From assembly GCA_913057205.1 (NCBI GenBank), contig CAJXNO010000028.1:1-35582 (forward strand): a stretch of 35,582 nucleotides of DNA, written 5' to 3'. The stretch's first letter is position 1, and every line of letters begins with the position of its first letter. A program made the position numbers and the translations under genes. Of this stretch, positions 9,796 through 18,908 are shown in pieces. Under the pieces are notes generated by a model. The model was not told the DNA's origin. It saw only the letters and a list, made by a program, of their open reading frames with translations, and made no database searches. Origin of the DNA: an uncultured Flavobacteriales bacterium. GTDB taxonomy: Bacteria > Bacteroidota > Bacteroidia > Flavobacteriales_G > Salibacteraceae.

Positions 9796-10182
9796 ATGGA
9801 CGTAATTAATGCATTAGGACGTCGCAAGACAAGTATCGCCCGAGTTTACATCAGCAAGGGTAAAGGTAAAGTGACCATCAACGATCGCGACTCTAAGGAG
9901 TACGTGAACACGGAGTTTCTTCACAACAAGATCATGCACCCATTCGCAGTTACCGAAACAGACGGTAAGTACGATGTGAAGGTGAATGTGAGCGGTGGTG
10001 GAATCAACGGCCAAGTGGATGCGATCGCATTAGGCATCTCTCGAGCGTTGGTAAAGGAAAATGCAGAATACAAGCCAGCTTTGAAAGCAGAAGGTTTGAT
10101 GACGCGTGATCCAAGAATGGTGGAACGTAAGAAGCCAGGTCAGAAGAAGGCTCGTAAGCGTTTCCAATTCAGCAAGCGTTAA
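9796..10182 (+). CDS. rpsI: 30S ribosomal protein S9
   Basis: This 128-residue protein has the S9 features: ALGRRKTSIARVYISKGKG near the N-terminus, FAVTETDGKYDVKVNVSGGG in the middle, and the conserved basic tail (MTRDPRMVERKKPGQKKARK, then RFQFSKR). The C-terminal SKR reaches the tRNA in the P site. It starts one base after the rplM stop and is surely co-transcribed. A 91-base gap containing a perfect hairpin separates it from rpsB. Confidence 0.97.
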   Translation: MDVINALGRRKTSIARVYISKGKGKVTINDRDSKEYVNTEFLHNKIMHPFAVTETDGKYDVKVNVSGGGINGQVDAIALGISRALVKENAEYKPALKAEGLMTRDPRMVERKKPGQKKARKRFQFSKR

Positions 10183-10213
10183 TTCATTTTATATACGAAC
10201 TGTTTAGAATCTA

Positions 10214-10250
10214 AATCAGCGGGACTTCAAAATGGAACTACCCGCTGATT
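10214..10250 (+). promoter_or_regulatory. Hairpin in the rpsI-rpsB gap, candidate S2 leader element
   Basis: AATCAGCGGG (10214-10223) and CCCGCTGATT (10241-10250) form a perfect 10-bp stem around a 17-base loop, in which TTC and GAA can pair further. No T-run follows, so it is not a standard terminator. It lies 23 bases before the rpsB ATG. A ribosomal-protein autoregulatory site or an RNA processing site is possible; both are inference. Confidence 0.5.
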
Positions 10251-10273
10251 GCATTTATTAAAAGAAGGTAAAC

Positions 10274-11041
10274 ATGGCAAGAACAAGCTACAATGATCTG
10301 CTCGAAGCTGGCGTACACTTTGGGCACTTGAAAAGAAAGTGGAATCCAAGCATGGCTCCGTACATCTTCATGGAGCGTAACGGGATCCACGTAATCGACC
10401 TGCACAAGACGGCAGCGAAAGTTGAAGAAGCAGCAGCTGCACTCAAGCAGATTGCGAAGTCAGGAAAGAAAATCCTTTTCGTATCCACCAAGAAGCAAGC
10501 TCGTGAGTCGATCGAGTCACGCGTGAAAGACATTAACATGCCTTTCGTAACCGAGCGTTGGCCAGGTGGAATGCTGACCAACTTCGTAACCATCCGTAAG
10601 GCGATCCGCAAAATGTCTTCCATCGACAAGATGAAGACCGACGGAACGTTCGATACCATGTCTAAGCGTGAGCGTCTTCAGGTGAACCGTCAGCGTGAGA
10701 AGTTGGAGAAGGACTTCGGTTCTATCGCAGACTTGACCCGTCTTCCTGCAGCCTTGTTCATCGTTGATATCAACAAAGAGCACATTGCCGTGCGTGAGGC
10801 ACGTAAGCTGAACATCCCAACTTTTGCGATCGTAGATACCAACTCTGACCCATCAGCTGTTGACTTCCCGATCCCTGGGAATGATGATGCTTCAAAGTCG
10901 ATCGATAAAATCCTAGAGATCGTTACAGACGCGATCAAAGAAGGATTGGCAGAGCGCAAGAACGACCGCGATAAGGCGAAGGACGAGAAAGAAGGCAACG
11001 AAGAGGTAGCTTCTAAGGAAGAAGTTGCATCGGAAGAATAA
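10274..11041 (+). CDS. rpsB: 30S ribosomal protein S2
   Basis: At 255 residues it carries [20 protein letters not shown] near the N-terminus, [20 protein letters not shown], and the segment [20 protein letters not shown]. These are characteristic of S2, which binds the small-subunit body with S1. The C-terminal ~30 residues are a Lys/Glu/Asp-rich tail beyond the conserved core, a variable feature of the family. The ATG at 10274 is preceded by AAGAAGG, one of the few recognisable Shine-Dalgarno sequences in this window. It is followed by tsf after 41 bases, the classic rpsB-tsf pair. Confidence 0.97.
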   Translation: MARTSYNDLLEAGVHFGHLKRKWNPSMAPYIFMERNGIHVIDLHKTAAKVEEAAAALKQIAKSGKKILFVSTKKQARESIESRVKDINMPFVTERWPGGMLTNFVTIRKAIRKMSSIDKMKTDGTFDTMSKRERLQVNRQREKLEKDFGSIADLTRLPAALFIVDINKEHIAVREARKLNIPTFAIVDTNSDPSAVDFPIPGNDDASKSIDKILEIVTDAIKEGLAERKNDRDKAKDEKEGNEEVASKEEVASEE

Positions 11042-11082
11042 GCATTCGAATCCAGTTTATATAACGTTTCAAAAACAAGACT

Positions 11083-11916
11083 ATGTCAAAGATTACAGCA
11101 GCCGATGTGAACAAGCTTCGTCAGATGACGGGAAGTGGAATGATGGACTGCAAGAAGGCTTTGGTTGAAGCAGAAGGTGACTTCGACAAAGCGATCGAGA
11201 TCCTTCGTAAGAAGGGACAGAAGGTAGCTGCGAAGCGTGGCGACCGTGACGCTACTGAAGGTTTGGTTGTTGCCAAGACCGCTGATGGAGGAAACAAGGG
11301 AGTGATCGCAGTATTGAGCTGTGAGACCGACTTCGTTGCGAAGAACGCTGAGTTCAACGATACCATCAACAACTTCGTGGATATCGCATTGAAGACCGGA
11401 GCGTCTTCAGCAGAGGAGTTGAAAAACCAGCAACTTGAAGGTGGCATCACCATCGGTGAGAAGATCACTGAGATGATCGGTAAGATCGGTGAGAAGATTG
11501 ATTTGAGCCAGTTTGCTGTGGTAGAAGGTGACACCGTAGTAGCTTACAACCACCCAGGTAACCAAGTGGCATCTATCGTGAGCTTGAATAAAGCAGGTGA
11601 TAAGGTTTCTGAAGCAGGACGCGATGTTGCTATGCAGATCGCTGCAATGAACCCGGTTGCTTTGGACCAAGACAGCGTTCCACAAGATGTGATCGATAAA
11701 GAGATCGAGATCGGTAAAGACCTTGCTCGTCAGGAAGGTAAGCCAGAAGAGATGCTCGAGAAGATCGCAATGGGTAAGTTGAACAAATTCTTCAAGGAGA
11801 ATACCTTGTTGAACCAAGCATACATCAAAGACAACAAAAAGTCCATTCAACAAATGTTGAAAGAGATCGACGGTGAGTTGACCGTTAAGGACTTCAAGCG
11901 GTTCTCTTTGAGTTAA
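11083..11916 (+). CDS. tsf: Translation elongation factor Ts
   Basis: The protein has 277 residues. The N-terminal UBA-like domain (residues 1-55; VNKLRQMTGSGMMDCKKAL) and the CETDFVAKNAEF segment near residue 84 that engages EF-Tu are both clear. It acts as the guanine-nucleotide exchange factor for EF-Tu in the cytoplasm. The EF-Ts dimerisation region follows, ending KDFKRFSLS. A GAAA-loop terminator begins 18 bases after the stop, closing the rpsB-tsf unit. Confidence 0.97.
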   Translation: MSKITAADVNKLRQMTGSGMMDCKKALVEAEGDFDKAIEILRKKGQKVAAKRGDRDATEGLVVAKTADGGNKGVIAVLSCETDFVAKNAEFNDTINNFVDIALKTGASSAEELKNQQLEGGITIGEKITEMIGKIGEKIDLSQFAVVEGDTVVAYNHPGNQVASIVSLNKAGDKVSEAGRDVAMQIAAMNPVALDQDSVPQDVIDKEIEIGKDLARQEGKPEEMLEKIAMGKLNKFFKENTLLNQAYIKDNKKSIQQMLKEIDGELTVKDFKRFSLS

Positions 11917-11934
11917 TTGATAGCATTTACAAGG

Positions 11935-11964
11935 AAGAGCGATGGAAACATCGCTCTTTTTTTT
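11935..11964 (+). terminator. Rho-independent terminator after tsf
   Basis: AAGAGCGATG (11935-11944) and CATCGCTCTT (11949-11958) form a perfect 10-bp stem capped by a GAAA tetraloop, followed by six more T residues. It is the strongest simple terminator on the left half of the window. Confidence 0.92.
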
Positions 11965-11976
11965 GTCCAAAAATTC

Positions 11977-11997
11977 AGGTTCAGTCCATCTGAGCCT
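11977..11997. other. Small inverted repeat upstream of pyrH
   Basis: AGGTTCAG and CTGAGCCT can pair over 8 bp (one G-U) around TCCAT. It lies between the tsf terminator and the pyrH -7 element. No T-run follows on the plus strand, and on the minus strand there is no gene to terminate. The role is unknown. Confidence 0.3.
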
Positions 11998-12020
11998 ATA
12001 CAGGGTCACAGAATTTCAAA

Positions 12021-12028
12021 TAAGTTTG
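12021..12028 (+). promoter_or_regulatory. -7 promoter element abutting pyrH
   Basis: TAAGTTTG matches TAnnTTTG exactly and ends four bases before the pyrH ATG. No TTG occurs at the expected -33 position. If used, the mRNA would start at or within a few bases of the start codon. Confidence 0.5.
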
Positions 12029-12032
12029 CCGC

Positions 12033-12749
12033 ATGGCTGAGCATAAGTACAAACGGGTTCTTCTAAAACTGAGTGGTGAAGCCCTCATGGGGGAACAGCA
12101 ATATGGCATCGATAATGCGCGTCTCATGCAATACGGGCACGAGATCAAAGCTATTGCAGATATGGGCATTGAAGTAGCGGTGGTTATCGGTGGAGGAAAC
12201 ATTTTCAGAGGCATTCAAGCCGATGGATCCATGATCGATCGCGTTCAAGGTGATCACATGGGGATGCTTGCAACCGTGATCAACAGCCTTTCCTTGCAAT
12301 CAGCACTGGAATCACTTGGACTCAAAACACGCTTACAGACTGCCATCAAGATGGAGCAGATTGCTGAGCCCTTCATTCGAAGAAAGGCGGTGCGCCACTT
12401 GGAGAAAGGACGTGTGGTGATCTTTGGTGCGGGTACGGGCAATCCATACTTTACCACAGATACAGCTGCTTCCTTGCGCGCCATCGAGATCGAGGCGGAT
12501 GTGATCTTGAAAGGAACCCGTGTGGATGGCATCTATTCTGCAGACCCAGAGAAGGATGAGAACGCCGTGAAATTCGACAACCTGTCCTTCACGGAAGTGA
12601 TCTCCAAGAATTTGAACGTGATGGATATGACGGCTTTCACCTTATGTCGAGAGAACAACGTGCCGATCATCGTATTCGATATGAACACGCCGGGGAACTT
12701 GTCTCGGGTAGTGATGGGTGAACAAGTGGGAACCTTGGTAGAAGTTTAG
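12033..12749 (+). CDS. pyrH: UMP kinase
   Basis: At 238 residues it is normal for bacterial UMP kinase of the amino-acid-kinase fold, which makes UDP from UMP and ATP for all pyrimidine nucleotides. [10 protein letters not shown] (11-20) and [11 protein letters not shown] form the phosphate-binding loops. [19 protein letters not shown] and [15 protein letters not shown] are further signatures. The ATG at 12033 follows four bases after a perfect -7 element, so a Shine-Dalgarno leader is unlikely. frr follows after 42 bases. Confidence 0.97.
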   Translation: MAEHKYKRVLLKLSGEALMGEQQYGIDNARLMQYGHEIKAIADMGIEVAVVIGGGNIFRGIQADGSMIDRVQGDHMGMLATVINSLSLQSALESLGLKTRLQTAIKMEQIAEPFIRRKAVRHLEKGRVVIFGAGTGNPYFTTDTAASLRAIEIEADVILKGTRVDGIYSADPEKDENAVKFDNLSFTEVISKNLNVMDMTAFTLCRENNVPIIVFDMNTPGNLSRVVMGEQVGTLVEV

Positions 12750-12764
12750 AAGCGGGACGCGTAT

Positions 12765-12772
12765 TACATTTG
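12765..12772 (+). promoter_or_regulatory. -7 promoter element for frr
   Basis: TACATTTG matches TAnnTTTG and lies 19 bases before the frr ATG. The -33 position reads TTT or AGT rather than TTG, so this is a partial promoter call. frr may also be read from pyrH. Confidence 0.4.
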
Positions 12773-12791
12773 AAGCACAATAATTAGAGCG

Positions 12792-13352
12792 ATGGAAGAG
12801 ATCAACATGGTATTGGAAATGGCCGAAGACGGAATGAAGTCCTCGATCGATCACCTGATTAAAGAATTGTCAAAGATCCGCGCTGGTAAAGCACATCCAA
12901 GCATGCTGGACGGAATCATGGTGGACTATTACGGTTCGCAAACACCCTTGAACCAGGTGTCAAACGTCAATACGCCGGATGCACGAACGATCTCCATCCA
13001 ACCTTGGGAAAAAGCCATGTTGGAGCCCATCGAAAAGGCGATCATGATGGCTAATTTAGGGCTGAATCCACAGAACAATGGTGAGTTGATCATGATCAAC
13101 GTTCCACCGCTCACAGAGGAGCGCAGAAAGAACTTGGTGAAGCAAACCAAGACGGAAGGAGAACATGCACGTGTGTCAATCCGTAATGCGCGTAAGGAGG
13201 CCAACGATGAGATCAAGAAGCTTCAGAAAGAAGCAATCTCTGATGACCTCGCCAAAGATGCGGAAGACAAGGTTCAAAAGCTGACCGACAAGTACACCCA
13301 GTCTGTTGAAGACCTCTTAGCGAAGAAGGAAAAGGATATCATGACCGTTTAA
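12792..13352 (+). CDS. frr: Ribosome recycling factor
   Basis: This 186-residue protein matches RRF over its length: LIKELSKIRAGKAHPSMLDG, VDYYGSQTPLNQVSNVNTPD, ISIQPWEKAMLEPIEKAI and the helical end PPLTEERRKNLVKQTK. With EF-G it splits post-termination ribosomes. The three-helix bundle plus inserted beta domain is implied by the pattern. pyrH-frr adjacency is widely conserved. The stop lies five bases from the stop of the convergent radical SAM gene, with no terminator between them. Confidence 0.97.
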   Translation: MEEINMVLEMAEDGMKSSIDHLIKELSKIRAGKAHPSMLDGIMVDYYGSQTPLNQVSNVNTPDARTISIQPWEKAMLEPIEKAIMMANLGLNPQNNGELIMINVPPLTEERRKNLVKQTKTEGEHARVSIRNARKEANDEIKKLQKEAISDDLAKDAEDKVQKLTDKYTQSVEDLLAKKEKDIMTV

Positions 13353-13357
13353 TCGGC

Positions 13358-14395
13358 TCAAACCTGCGTTCCTTCCGAGCAGTTTCTGCACATCTCTACT
13401 TCACTTCTTGATCGTAAGATCTGCTTTCTAAAGTTGTCGTATTCGGCACTTTTCCAGATCGATTTGAACGGTACCTCGCCTGCATTGCCCATGGTGTGGT
13501 GGGCATCCTTATCGAAGCAACAGGGCACCACCTGGCCATCCCATGTGATCACCGCTCCTGACCACATGCGCCAGCAGTGATCGTCCAGTGGATTCTTGAT
13601 CTCCCACTTGCCTTCTGCCGTCTGACGATACCTGGAGTATTCATTCTTGGTCGGGATCAATGGACTCCCGTTCTCATAGTCGTAGATCTGGGCCGTTTTC
13701 AGCTTCACTTCATCTACCCCCAGCTCTTTGCCGAGCTGTTTAACCTCGTCTATTTGATGCTCATTCGGACGTACCACCAGGAATTGGAAGATCACATGCG
13801 GGGTAGCTGATCCGAGTTCTTTCTTCCACTTCAAGATGTTCTTTGTTCCCTCGATGACCTTGGAGAGGTCGCCTTCTTTTCGGTAGCTTTCATAGGTTCC
13901 TTGTTCCGTACCGTCAATGCTGATGATGAGCTGATCTAAACCGGAAGCAACGGTTCGCTTGGCGCGTTGATCGTCAAGGAAGTGTGCATTGGTGCTGGTA
14001 GAGGTGAAGATGCCAGCTGCGTCAGCCGTTTTTACGAGATCAAAGAACTGCGGGTGCAGGTAGGGTTCGCCTTGGAAGTAGAAATTGATGTAGGTGCAAT
14101 AGTCCTTCACGTCCGCTAAGATCTTTTCCAACAGATCCACTGAAAGTCGGCCAGTAGGACGTGTGAAGGATCGGAGTCCGCTCGGACATTCCGGACACCT
14201 CAGATTACAAGCCGTGGTGGGTTCAATCGATAAGGAGATCGGGTAGCCCCAATGGCGCTGCATGGAAGTGTACTTGCTCACGTAATAGCTCAACAAGGTG
14301 GCTAAGGCGTTCCATGTTTTCCTCAGGTTCCAATGCCGAAGCATTTGTATGCCGTTCCGAAGCGTCATTCGGGCCCAAAAATAATGTTTGAACAC
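13358..14395 (-). CDS. Radical SAM protein with C-terminal SPASM domain, substrate unknown
   Basis: The protein has 345 residues from a GTG start at 14395; an ATG nine codons in (14368) is the alternative. The radical SAM cluster motif CNLRCPEC (Cys63, Cys67, Cys70) follows SIEPTTA. FYFQGEPYLHP corresponds to the GGEP-like motif. The C-terminus has further cysteines (HCWRMW, VVPCCFDKD, MCRNCSEG) typical of a SPASM or twitch domain holding auxiliary Fe-S clusters. Family knowledge: SPASM proteins modify peptides, proteins or small molecules. No small precursor-peptide gene lies adjacent, so a RiPP role is not supported. The residues before the motif are basic and aromatic. It is convergent with frr and divergent from the MMPL exporter. 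Confidence 0.88.
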   Translation of the reverse strand: MFKHYFWARMTLRNGIQMLRHWNLRKTWNALATLLSYYVSKYTSMQRHWGYPISLSIEPTTACNLRCPECPSGLRSFTRPTGRLSVDLLEKILADVKDYCTYINFYFQGEPYLHPQFFDLVKTADAAGIFTSTSTNAHFLDDQRAKRTVASGLDQLIISIDGTEQGTYESYRKEGDLSKVIEGTKNILKWKKELGSATPHVIFQFLVVRPNEHQIDEVKQLGKELGVDEVKLKTAQIYDYENGSPLIPTKNEYSRYRQTAEGKWEIKNPLDDHCWRMWSGAVITWDGQVVPCCFDKDAHHTMGNAGEVPFKSIWKSAEYDNFRKQILRSRSEVEMCRNCSEGTQV

Positions 14396-14396
14396 G

Positions 14397-14427
14397 TTGC
14401 CTTTCGGGGGCTATTCTTGTAACTTCG
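14397..14427 (+). promoter_or_regulatory. Probable promoter of the exporter-rfbA-prenyl synthetase operon
   Basis: TTG at 14397-14399, a 20-base spacer and TAACTTCG at 14420-14427 (one mismatch to TAnnTTTG). The ATG is 23 bases downstream. Confidence 0.5.
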
Positions 14428-14450
14428 ACCGCTTTGAAAACTAGCACGTA

Positions 14451-17072
14451 ATGTGGGCTAGAATCGCCCGATCCATAATACGCTACAGGCTCCTGATCAT
14501 CGGCATCATCGTCGTTTTCACCGCTGCCATGCTTTACCAAGCTACGGGGGTTAGGCTGGCGTATGGGCTGCCGCAAATGCTGCCAGATGATTCACCTACA
14601 ATCCTAGCTTGGGAGGAGTTTCAAGATCAATTCAGAGAGGAGTCTACCGTTTTTGCCATCGGTATAGAGAAGGACCTCTTTCATGATGTTGAGCTATTCA
14701 ACGAGTGGTATAAGCTTGGTAGATCGCTCACCAAGATCGAAGGGGTAGATACGGTTCTATCCATTGGAAGTGCCTTTGATATCAAGAAAGACACCGCCAA
14801 CAAACGCTTCCTAATTGATCCCATTGTAAAGGGGCCCGTGGCATCACAGGCGGAGCTAGATAAACTTCGAGAGAAGTATGAGTCGCTGCCGTTTTACCGA
14901 GGATTGCTCTATAACGCAGAGAACAACTACAGCCTCATGGCGATCTCGATGGACAATGATCGCTTCAACTCCACAGAGCGCTCGGAGTTCTTTGGGGGCA
15001 TCTTAGAGATGGTTCAGACCTTCGAAGAGGAGAACAACGTAGATATCCAGTACTCGGGAATGCCGTACATCCGCGAGAACCTTGGCGCCCTCATTAAGAA
15101 GGAACTGGGCATGCTCCTCGTGCTCACCGTACTCATTACCATCACCGTTCTCCTGATCTTCTTCCGGTCGATCAAGCCTGTGCTCATCTCGCTGACGGTG
15201 GTGGGATTAGGAGTGATTTGGTCGCTTGGGGTTCTCAATACGCTCGGATATGAAATCACCATCCTAACCAGCTTGATCTCTCCTTTGGTGATCGTGATCG
15301 GTATTCCGAATTGCATCTACCTGATCAATAAGTTCCACTCGGAACTGAACCTACACGGTAATAAGGCCAAAGCATTGGTTCGTGTAGTATCCCGCATTGG
15401 CAGCGCTACCTTCATGACCAACGCTACCACGGCTACAGGTTTCCTGACCTTCATTTTCACCGAGAGCATTTTGTTGGTGGAGTTTGGAATCGTGGCCTTT
15501 ATTTCCATCATGTCGCTTTTCTTGCTTTCGATCCTGGTCATCACCATCACTTACAGCTTCCTACCTCCTCCGAATGAGAAGAAAACCGGTCACCTAGAAA
15601 AGTCATGGGTCTTGAACCTCGTAAGCTGGTTTATTCATCTGGTGAGCTTCAAACGTCCCCTCGTTTATGGGATCACCGTGCTCGTGGTCGCCCTGTCGGT
15701 CGTGGGTATGGTTCAGGTGCAAACAACGGGTAACATCGTTGATGACCTTCCAGATAACCACACCACCGTAGAAGACCTTTATTGGTTTGAACAGAACTTT
15801 GGAGGGGTAGTCCCCTTTGAGATCCAGATCGACACAAAAAAACCTCGACAGGTCTTGAAGTCGAGTGTGCTTAAAGGGATCGATGAAACGCAACGTTTGT
15901 TTGAAGAAGACGATTCCTTTTCGAAGAGCATCTCTATCGCAGATGCCTTGAAGTTTGTAAAACAGGCTTTTTACAATGGCAATCCAGAGCGGTATGAACT
16001 GATCTCAAGCCGGGAACGGGCGTTCTTCAAGGACTATATCGACAACGCCAATGCAGATCAAGGTCTGCTGAACACCTACTTGGACAGTACGCAGCGCTAC
16101 GCGAGGATTAGTCTGCAGGTGGCTGATGTTGGAACCATTGAGATGGATAGTTTGCTGGCCTACTACTACCCGAAGGTGGATGAGATTTTTAATCCGAAGA
16201 AAGAGAAGCAAGATTCCTTGTTGAAGGTCATTGAAGCAAAGCAAGAGCCTGCCTTCATCGACTCCGTTTCGCGCTACATTCTGAGCAGAAATTCATCGGC
16301 CAAGCGCAGCTTCCTAAAGATGATTGGTGATAGCACGGATCAGTCCGTGAGCGATATCGACAGCGTCAACTTTGCTGGCAACCCGACAGCCATGGCACAC
16401 TTGAAAGAGGCCCTCGAAGCCAACTACATCGATGTCACGATCACAGGTCCATCGATCACCTTTCTCGAGGGGACAAACTACCTCGTTCGCAACCTTTTCA
16501 TCAGCTTGAGCATTGCGATCTTCATCGTCGCTATGTTGATGGCGATCGTATTCAGTTCACTGCGAATGATCATTGTTTCAGTGGTCACCAACCTGATTCC
16601 GCTGCTGTTTACGGCAGCCATCATGGGCTACTTTGGCATCAACATCAAACCTTCAACCATCTTGGTTTTCAGCGTGGCCTTTGGTATCTCTGTGGATGAT
16701 ACCATTCACTACCTGGCTAAGTACCGCCAAGAGTTGCGCTTGACGAATTTTGATATCGGTCGATCCGTGAAGCTTGCCCTTAAGGAAACCGGAGTGAGTA
16801 TGGTGTATACGTCCATCATCCTGTTCTTCGGGTTTGGCGTGTTTGCTTTCTCAGATTTTGGTGGAACGAGGGCTTTGGGTATTTTGGTGTCGCTCACCTT
16901 GATGGTGGCGATGTTCGCTAACCTGATCTTGCTTCCGTCCTTCCTGATGACCTTGGAGAAGAGCATGTTGACACGCTGGTTCCAAGAGCCGCTTTTGACC
17001 TTGCTCGATGAGGAGGAAGACCTGGAGTTAGACGAGCTGGATTTCAAGAACGGAGAAAACGAAAGCACATGA
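14451..17072 (+). CDS. RND/MMPL-family exporter
   Basis: The protein has 873 residues in two homologous halves. TM1 lies near residues 11-29, a periplasmic loop runs to ~215, and five helices fall in ~219-370, with another at ~402-422. A second loop runs to ~685 and a second helix group ends near 850. [19 protein letters not shown] in the second half contains the conserved acidic pair typical of MMPL proteins, thought to relay protons. Family knowledge: these inner-membrane pumps move lipids, hopanoids or other hydrophobic molecules using the proton gradient. The substrate is not shown here. Its stop overlaps the rfbA start (ATGA), followed by a prenyl synthetase, which hints at a lipid-linked or isoprenoid cargo. 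The C-terminus is acidic and cytoplasmic ([12 protein letters not shown]). Confidence 0.9.
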   Translation: MWARIARSIIRYRLLIIGIIVVFTAAMLYQATGVRLAYGLPQMLPDDSPTILAWEEFQDQFREESTVFAIGIEKDLFHDVELFNEWYKLGRSLTKIEGVDTVLSIGSAFDIKKDTANKRFLIDPIVKGPVASQAELDKLREKYESLPFYRGLLYNAENNYSLMAISMDNDRFNSTERSEFFGGILEMVQTFEEENNVDIQYSGMPYIRENLGALIKKELGMLLVLTVLITITVLLIFFRSIKPVLISLTVVGLGVIWSLGVLNTLGYEITILTSLISPLVIVIGIPNCIYLINKFHSELNLHGNKAKALVRVVSRIGSATFMTNATTATGFLTFIFTESILLVEFGIVAFISIMSLFLLSILVITITYSFLPPPNEKKTGHLEKSWVLNLVSWFIHLVSFKRPLVYGITVLVVALSVVGMVQVQTTGNIVDDLPDNHTTVEDLYWFEQNFGGVVPFEIQIDTKKPRQVLKSSVLKGIDETQRLFEEDDSFSKSISIADALKFVKQAFYNGNPERYELISSRERAFFKDYIDNANADQGLLNTYLDSTQRYARISLQVADVGTIEMDSLLAYYYPKVDEIFNPKKEKQDSLLKVIEAKQEPAFIDSVSRYILSRNSSAKRSFLKMIGDSTDQSVSDIDSVNFAGNPTAMAHLKEALEANYIDVTITGPSITFLEGTNYLVRNLFISLSIAIFIVAMLMAIVFSSLRMIIVSVVTNLIPLLFTAAIMGYFGINIKPSTILVFSVAFGISVDDTIHYLAKYRQELRLTNFDIGRSVKLALKETGVSMVYTSIILFFGFGVFAFSDFGGTRALGILVSLTLMVAMFANLILLPSFLMTLEKSMLTRWFQEPLLTLLDEEEDLELDELDFKNGENEST

Positions 17073-17935
17073 AAGGAATCATCCTCGCCGGCGGCGCCGG
17101 AACACGACTTCACCCTTTGACATTCGCTTCCAGCAAGCAGATGCTACCCGTTTACGATAAACCGATGATCTATTATCCGCTGTCTATCTTGATGATGGCT
17201 GGCATCCGTGAGATCTTGATCATTTCTACACCCGTAGATCTTCCAAACTTTGAACGTCTTTTAGGTGATGGATCCAGCTTGGGTTGCACCTTCGAGTATG
17301 CCGTACAGGAGGAACCTAACGGCCTGGCCCAGGCCTTCGTGATCGGAAAGTCCTTCATCGGGAATGATAGTGTTGCCTTGATCCTTGGGGATAACATATT
17401 CTTCGGACACGGCATTCATAAGCTGCTTCAATCGGCGTTTGATCCCAAAGGGGGTATTGTATTTGCCTACCATGTTACCGATCCTGAGCGCTACGGCGTG
17501 GTGGAGTTCGACGATGACTTTCAGGCCTTATCCTTGGAAGAAAAACCAAAGGTGCCTAAGTCGAATTATGCGGTACCCGGATTGTACTTCTACGATAACC
17601 GTGTGGTCAAGATCGCCGAAGAATTGGAGCCAAGTGCCCGCGGGGAGTATGAGATCACCGATGTAAACAAGAAGTACCTCGAAATGCAGGAATTGGAGGT
17701 GCGCGTGATGGGTAGGGGATATGCTTGGTTGGATACGGGTACTTTCCCTTCGCTGATGCAAGCCGGACAATTCGTTCAAGTGATCGAAGAGCGACAGGGC
17801 TTGAAGGTAGGCTGCATCGAGGAAGTAGCGTATCGGATGAACTTTATCGACGCAGGTCAGTTAAAGAAGCTTGCAGAACCGTTGCTGAAAAGCGGCTACG
17901 GTGAATACCTGCTAAAATTGATCAAGGATAAATGA
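17069..17935 (+). CDS. rfbA: Glucose-1-phosphate thymidylyltransferase
   Basis: This 288-residue nucleotidyltransferase couples glucose-1-phosphate to dTTP, the first step to dTDP-sugars such as dTDP-rhamnose. The N-terminal [10 protein letters not shown] (8-17) binds the nucleotide. [46 protein letters not shown] and [11 protein letters not shown] follow in the usual order. It fits the long RmlA/RfbA group. rfbB, rfbC and rfbD are not in this window, so the later steps are encoded elsewhere. Its start overlaps the exporter stop (ATGA) and its stop overlaps the prenyl synthetase start, so the three are translationally coupled. Confidence 0.94.
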   Translation: MKGIILAGGAGTRLHPLTFASSKQMLPVYDKPMIYYPLSILMMAGIREILIISTPVDLPNFERLLGDGSSLGCTFEYAVQEEPNGLAQAFVIGKSFIGNDSVALILGDNIFFGHGIHKLLQSAFDPKGGIVFAYHVTDPERYGVVEFDDDFQALSLEEKPKVPKSNYAVPGLYFYDNRVVKIAEELEPSARGEYEITDVNKKYLEMQELEVRVMGRGYAWLDTGTFPSLMQAGQFVQVIEERQGLKVGCIEEVAYRMNFIDAGQLKKLAEPLLKSGYGEYLLKLIKDK

Positions 17936-18900
17936 CCGAGTACTTACTTCAACTCCGAAAGGAAGTTGAATCCCACATCGACCACCTCGCACTTCCCAAG
18001 GAACCAGCGAACCTTTACGAGCCGATGCACTACCTCCTCGGTCTGGGAGGGAAGCGCATACGTCCGATCTTAACCTTAATGGCCGCTGAACTGATGGGTG
18101 CAAAGCCCCTTGAAGCCATGCCGCAAGCGTTGGCGGTGGAGATATTTCATAACTTCACCCTTATGCACGACGACATCATGGACAGCGCGGATGTGCGTCG
18201 GGGCTTACCCACCGTCCACAAAAAATGGGACCATAACATCGCCTTGCTCAGTGGTGATGGCATGTTGGTGATCGCTTACCAATACTTGATTCAGGCAGAT
18301 GCGTCGTTGCTTGGTCCATTGGCCAAAGAATTTAATACCACAGCGTTAGAAGTGTGTGAGGGGCAGCAGCTCGACATGGACTATGCCCTTCGTGATGATG
18401 TTTCGGAGGAAGCATACATGGCCATGATCCGCCTTAAAACGGCTGTTCTGCTTGGAGGAGCCATGAAGCTCGGTGCCATCGTTGCGGGTGCTTCAGAAGC
18501 ACAGCAGGAGGAATTGGATCGTTTCGCGGTGAACTTAGGCCTTGCCTTTCAGATCAGAGATGATTACTTGGATGCCTTTGGTTCAGAAGCCTTCGGAAAG
18601 AAGATCGGTGGCGATATCCTTGAGGGTAAGCGCACCTGGTTGACCATACGCGCCTTTGAAAAGGCAAATGACGAGCAGCGGCAAGCGCTAACCCATGCCT
18701 ACCAGCAGCTTGAGGGTGATGAGCGCATTTCAGAGGTCTTGCGCTTATACGAAGAATTGGATATCCGGATCGAAGCGGATCAGAAGATCAAGCAGTTTTC
18801 TTCGATCTCTACAGAAGCGCTTCAAAAAGTAAACGGGAAACCCGAGATCCTGCGAGAATTGGAAGCCTTGGTAGATTACCTGATGGGCCGAGACCAATAG
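17932..18900 (+). CDS. Polyprenyl synthetase (trans-isoprenyl diphosphate synthase)
   Basis: The protein has 322 residues. [10 protein letters not shown] (38-47) and the aspartate-rich motifs DDIMD (80-84) and DDYLD (within [12 protein letters not shown]) bind Mg-diphosphate. The first motif has no two-residue insertion, unlike typical bacterial FPP synthases, and Phe75 lies five residues before it. By analogy with type I GGPP synthases this suggests a short-to-medium product such as GGPP; that is inference. Family knowledge: the product feeds quinones, carotenoids or other isoprenoids. The ATGA overlap with rfbA gives coupling. The gene ends eight bases from the convergent epimerase gene, and no terminator is visible. 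Confidence 0.9.
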   Translation: MTEYLLQLRKEVESHIDHLALPKEPANLYEPMHYLLGLGGKRIRPILTLMAAELMGAKPLEAMPQALAVEIFHNFTLMHDDIMDSADVRRGLPTVHKKWDHNIALLSGDGMLVIAYQYLIQADASLLGPLAKEFNTTALEVCEGQQLDMDYALRDDVSEEAYMAMIRLKTAVLLGGAMKLGAIVAGASEAQQEELDRFAVNLGLAFQIRDDYLDAFGSEAFGKKIGGDILEGKRTWLTIRAFEKANDEQRQALTHAYQQLEGDERISEVLRLYEELDIRIEADQKIKQFSSISTEALQKVNGKPEILRELEALVDYLMGRDQ

Positions 18901-18908
18901 ATTTAGCG

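Noticed and set aside
11407-12009. 200-codon open frame on the minus strand across tsf and the pyrH leader
   Set aside because: It is antisense to tsf and runs through the tsf terminator; the sequence is Leu/His/Cys-rich shadow coding without a plausible fold or start.
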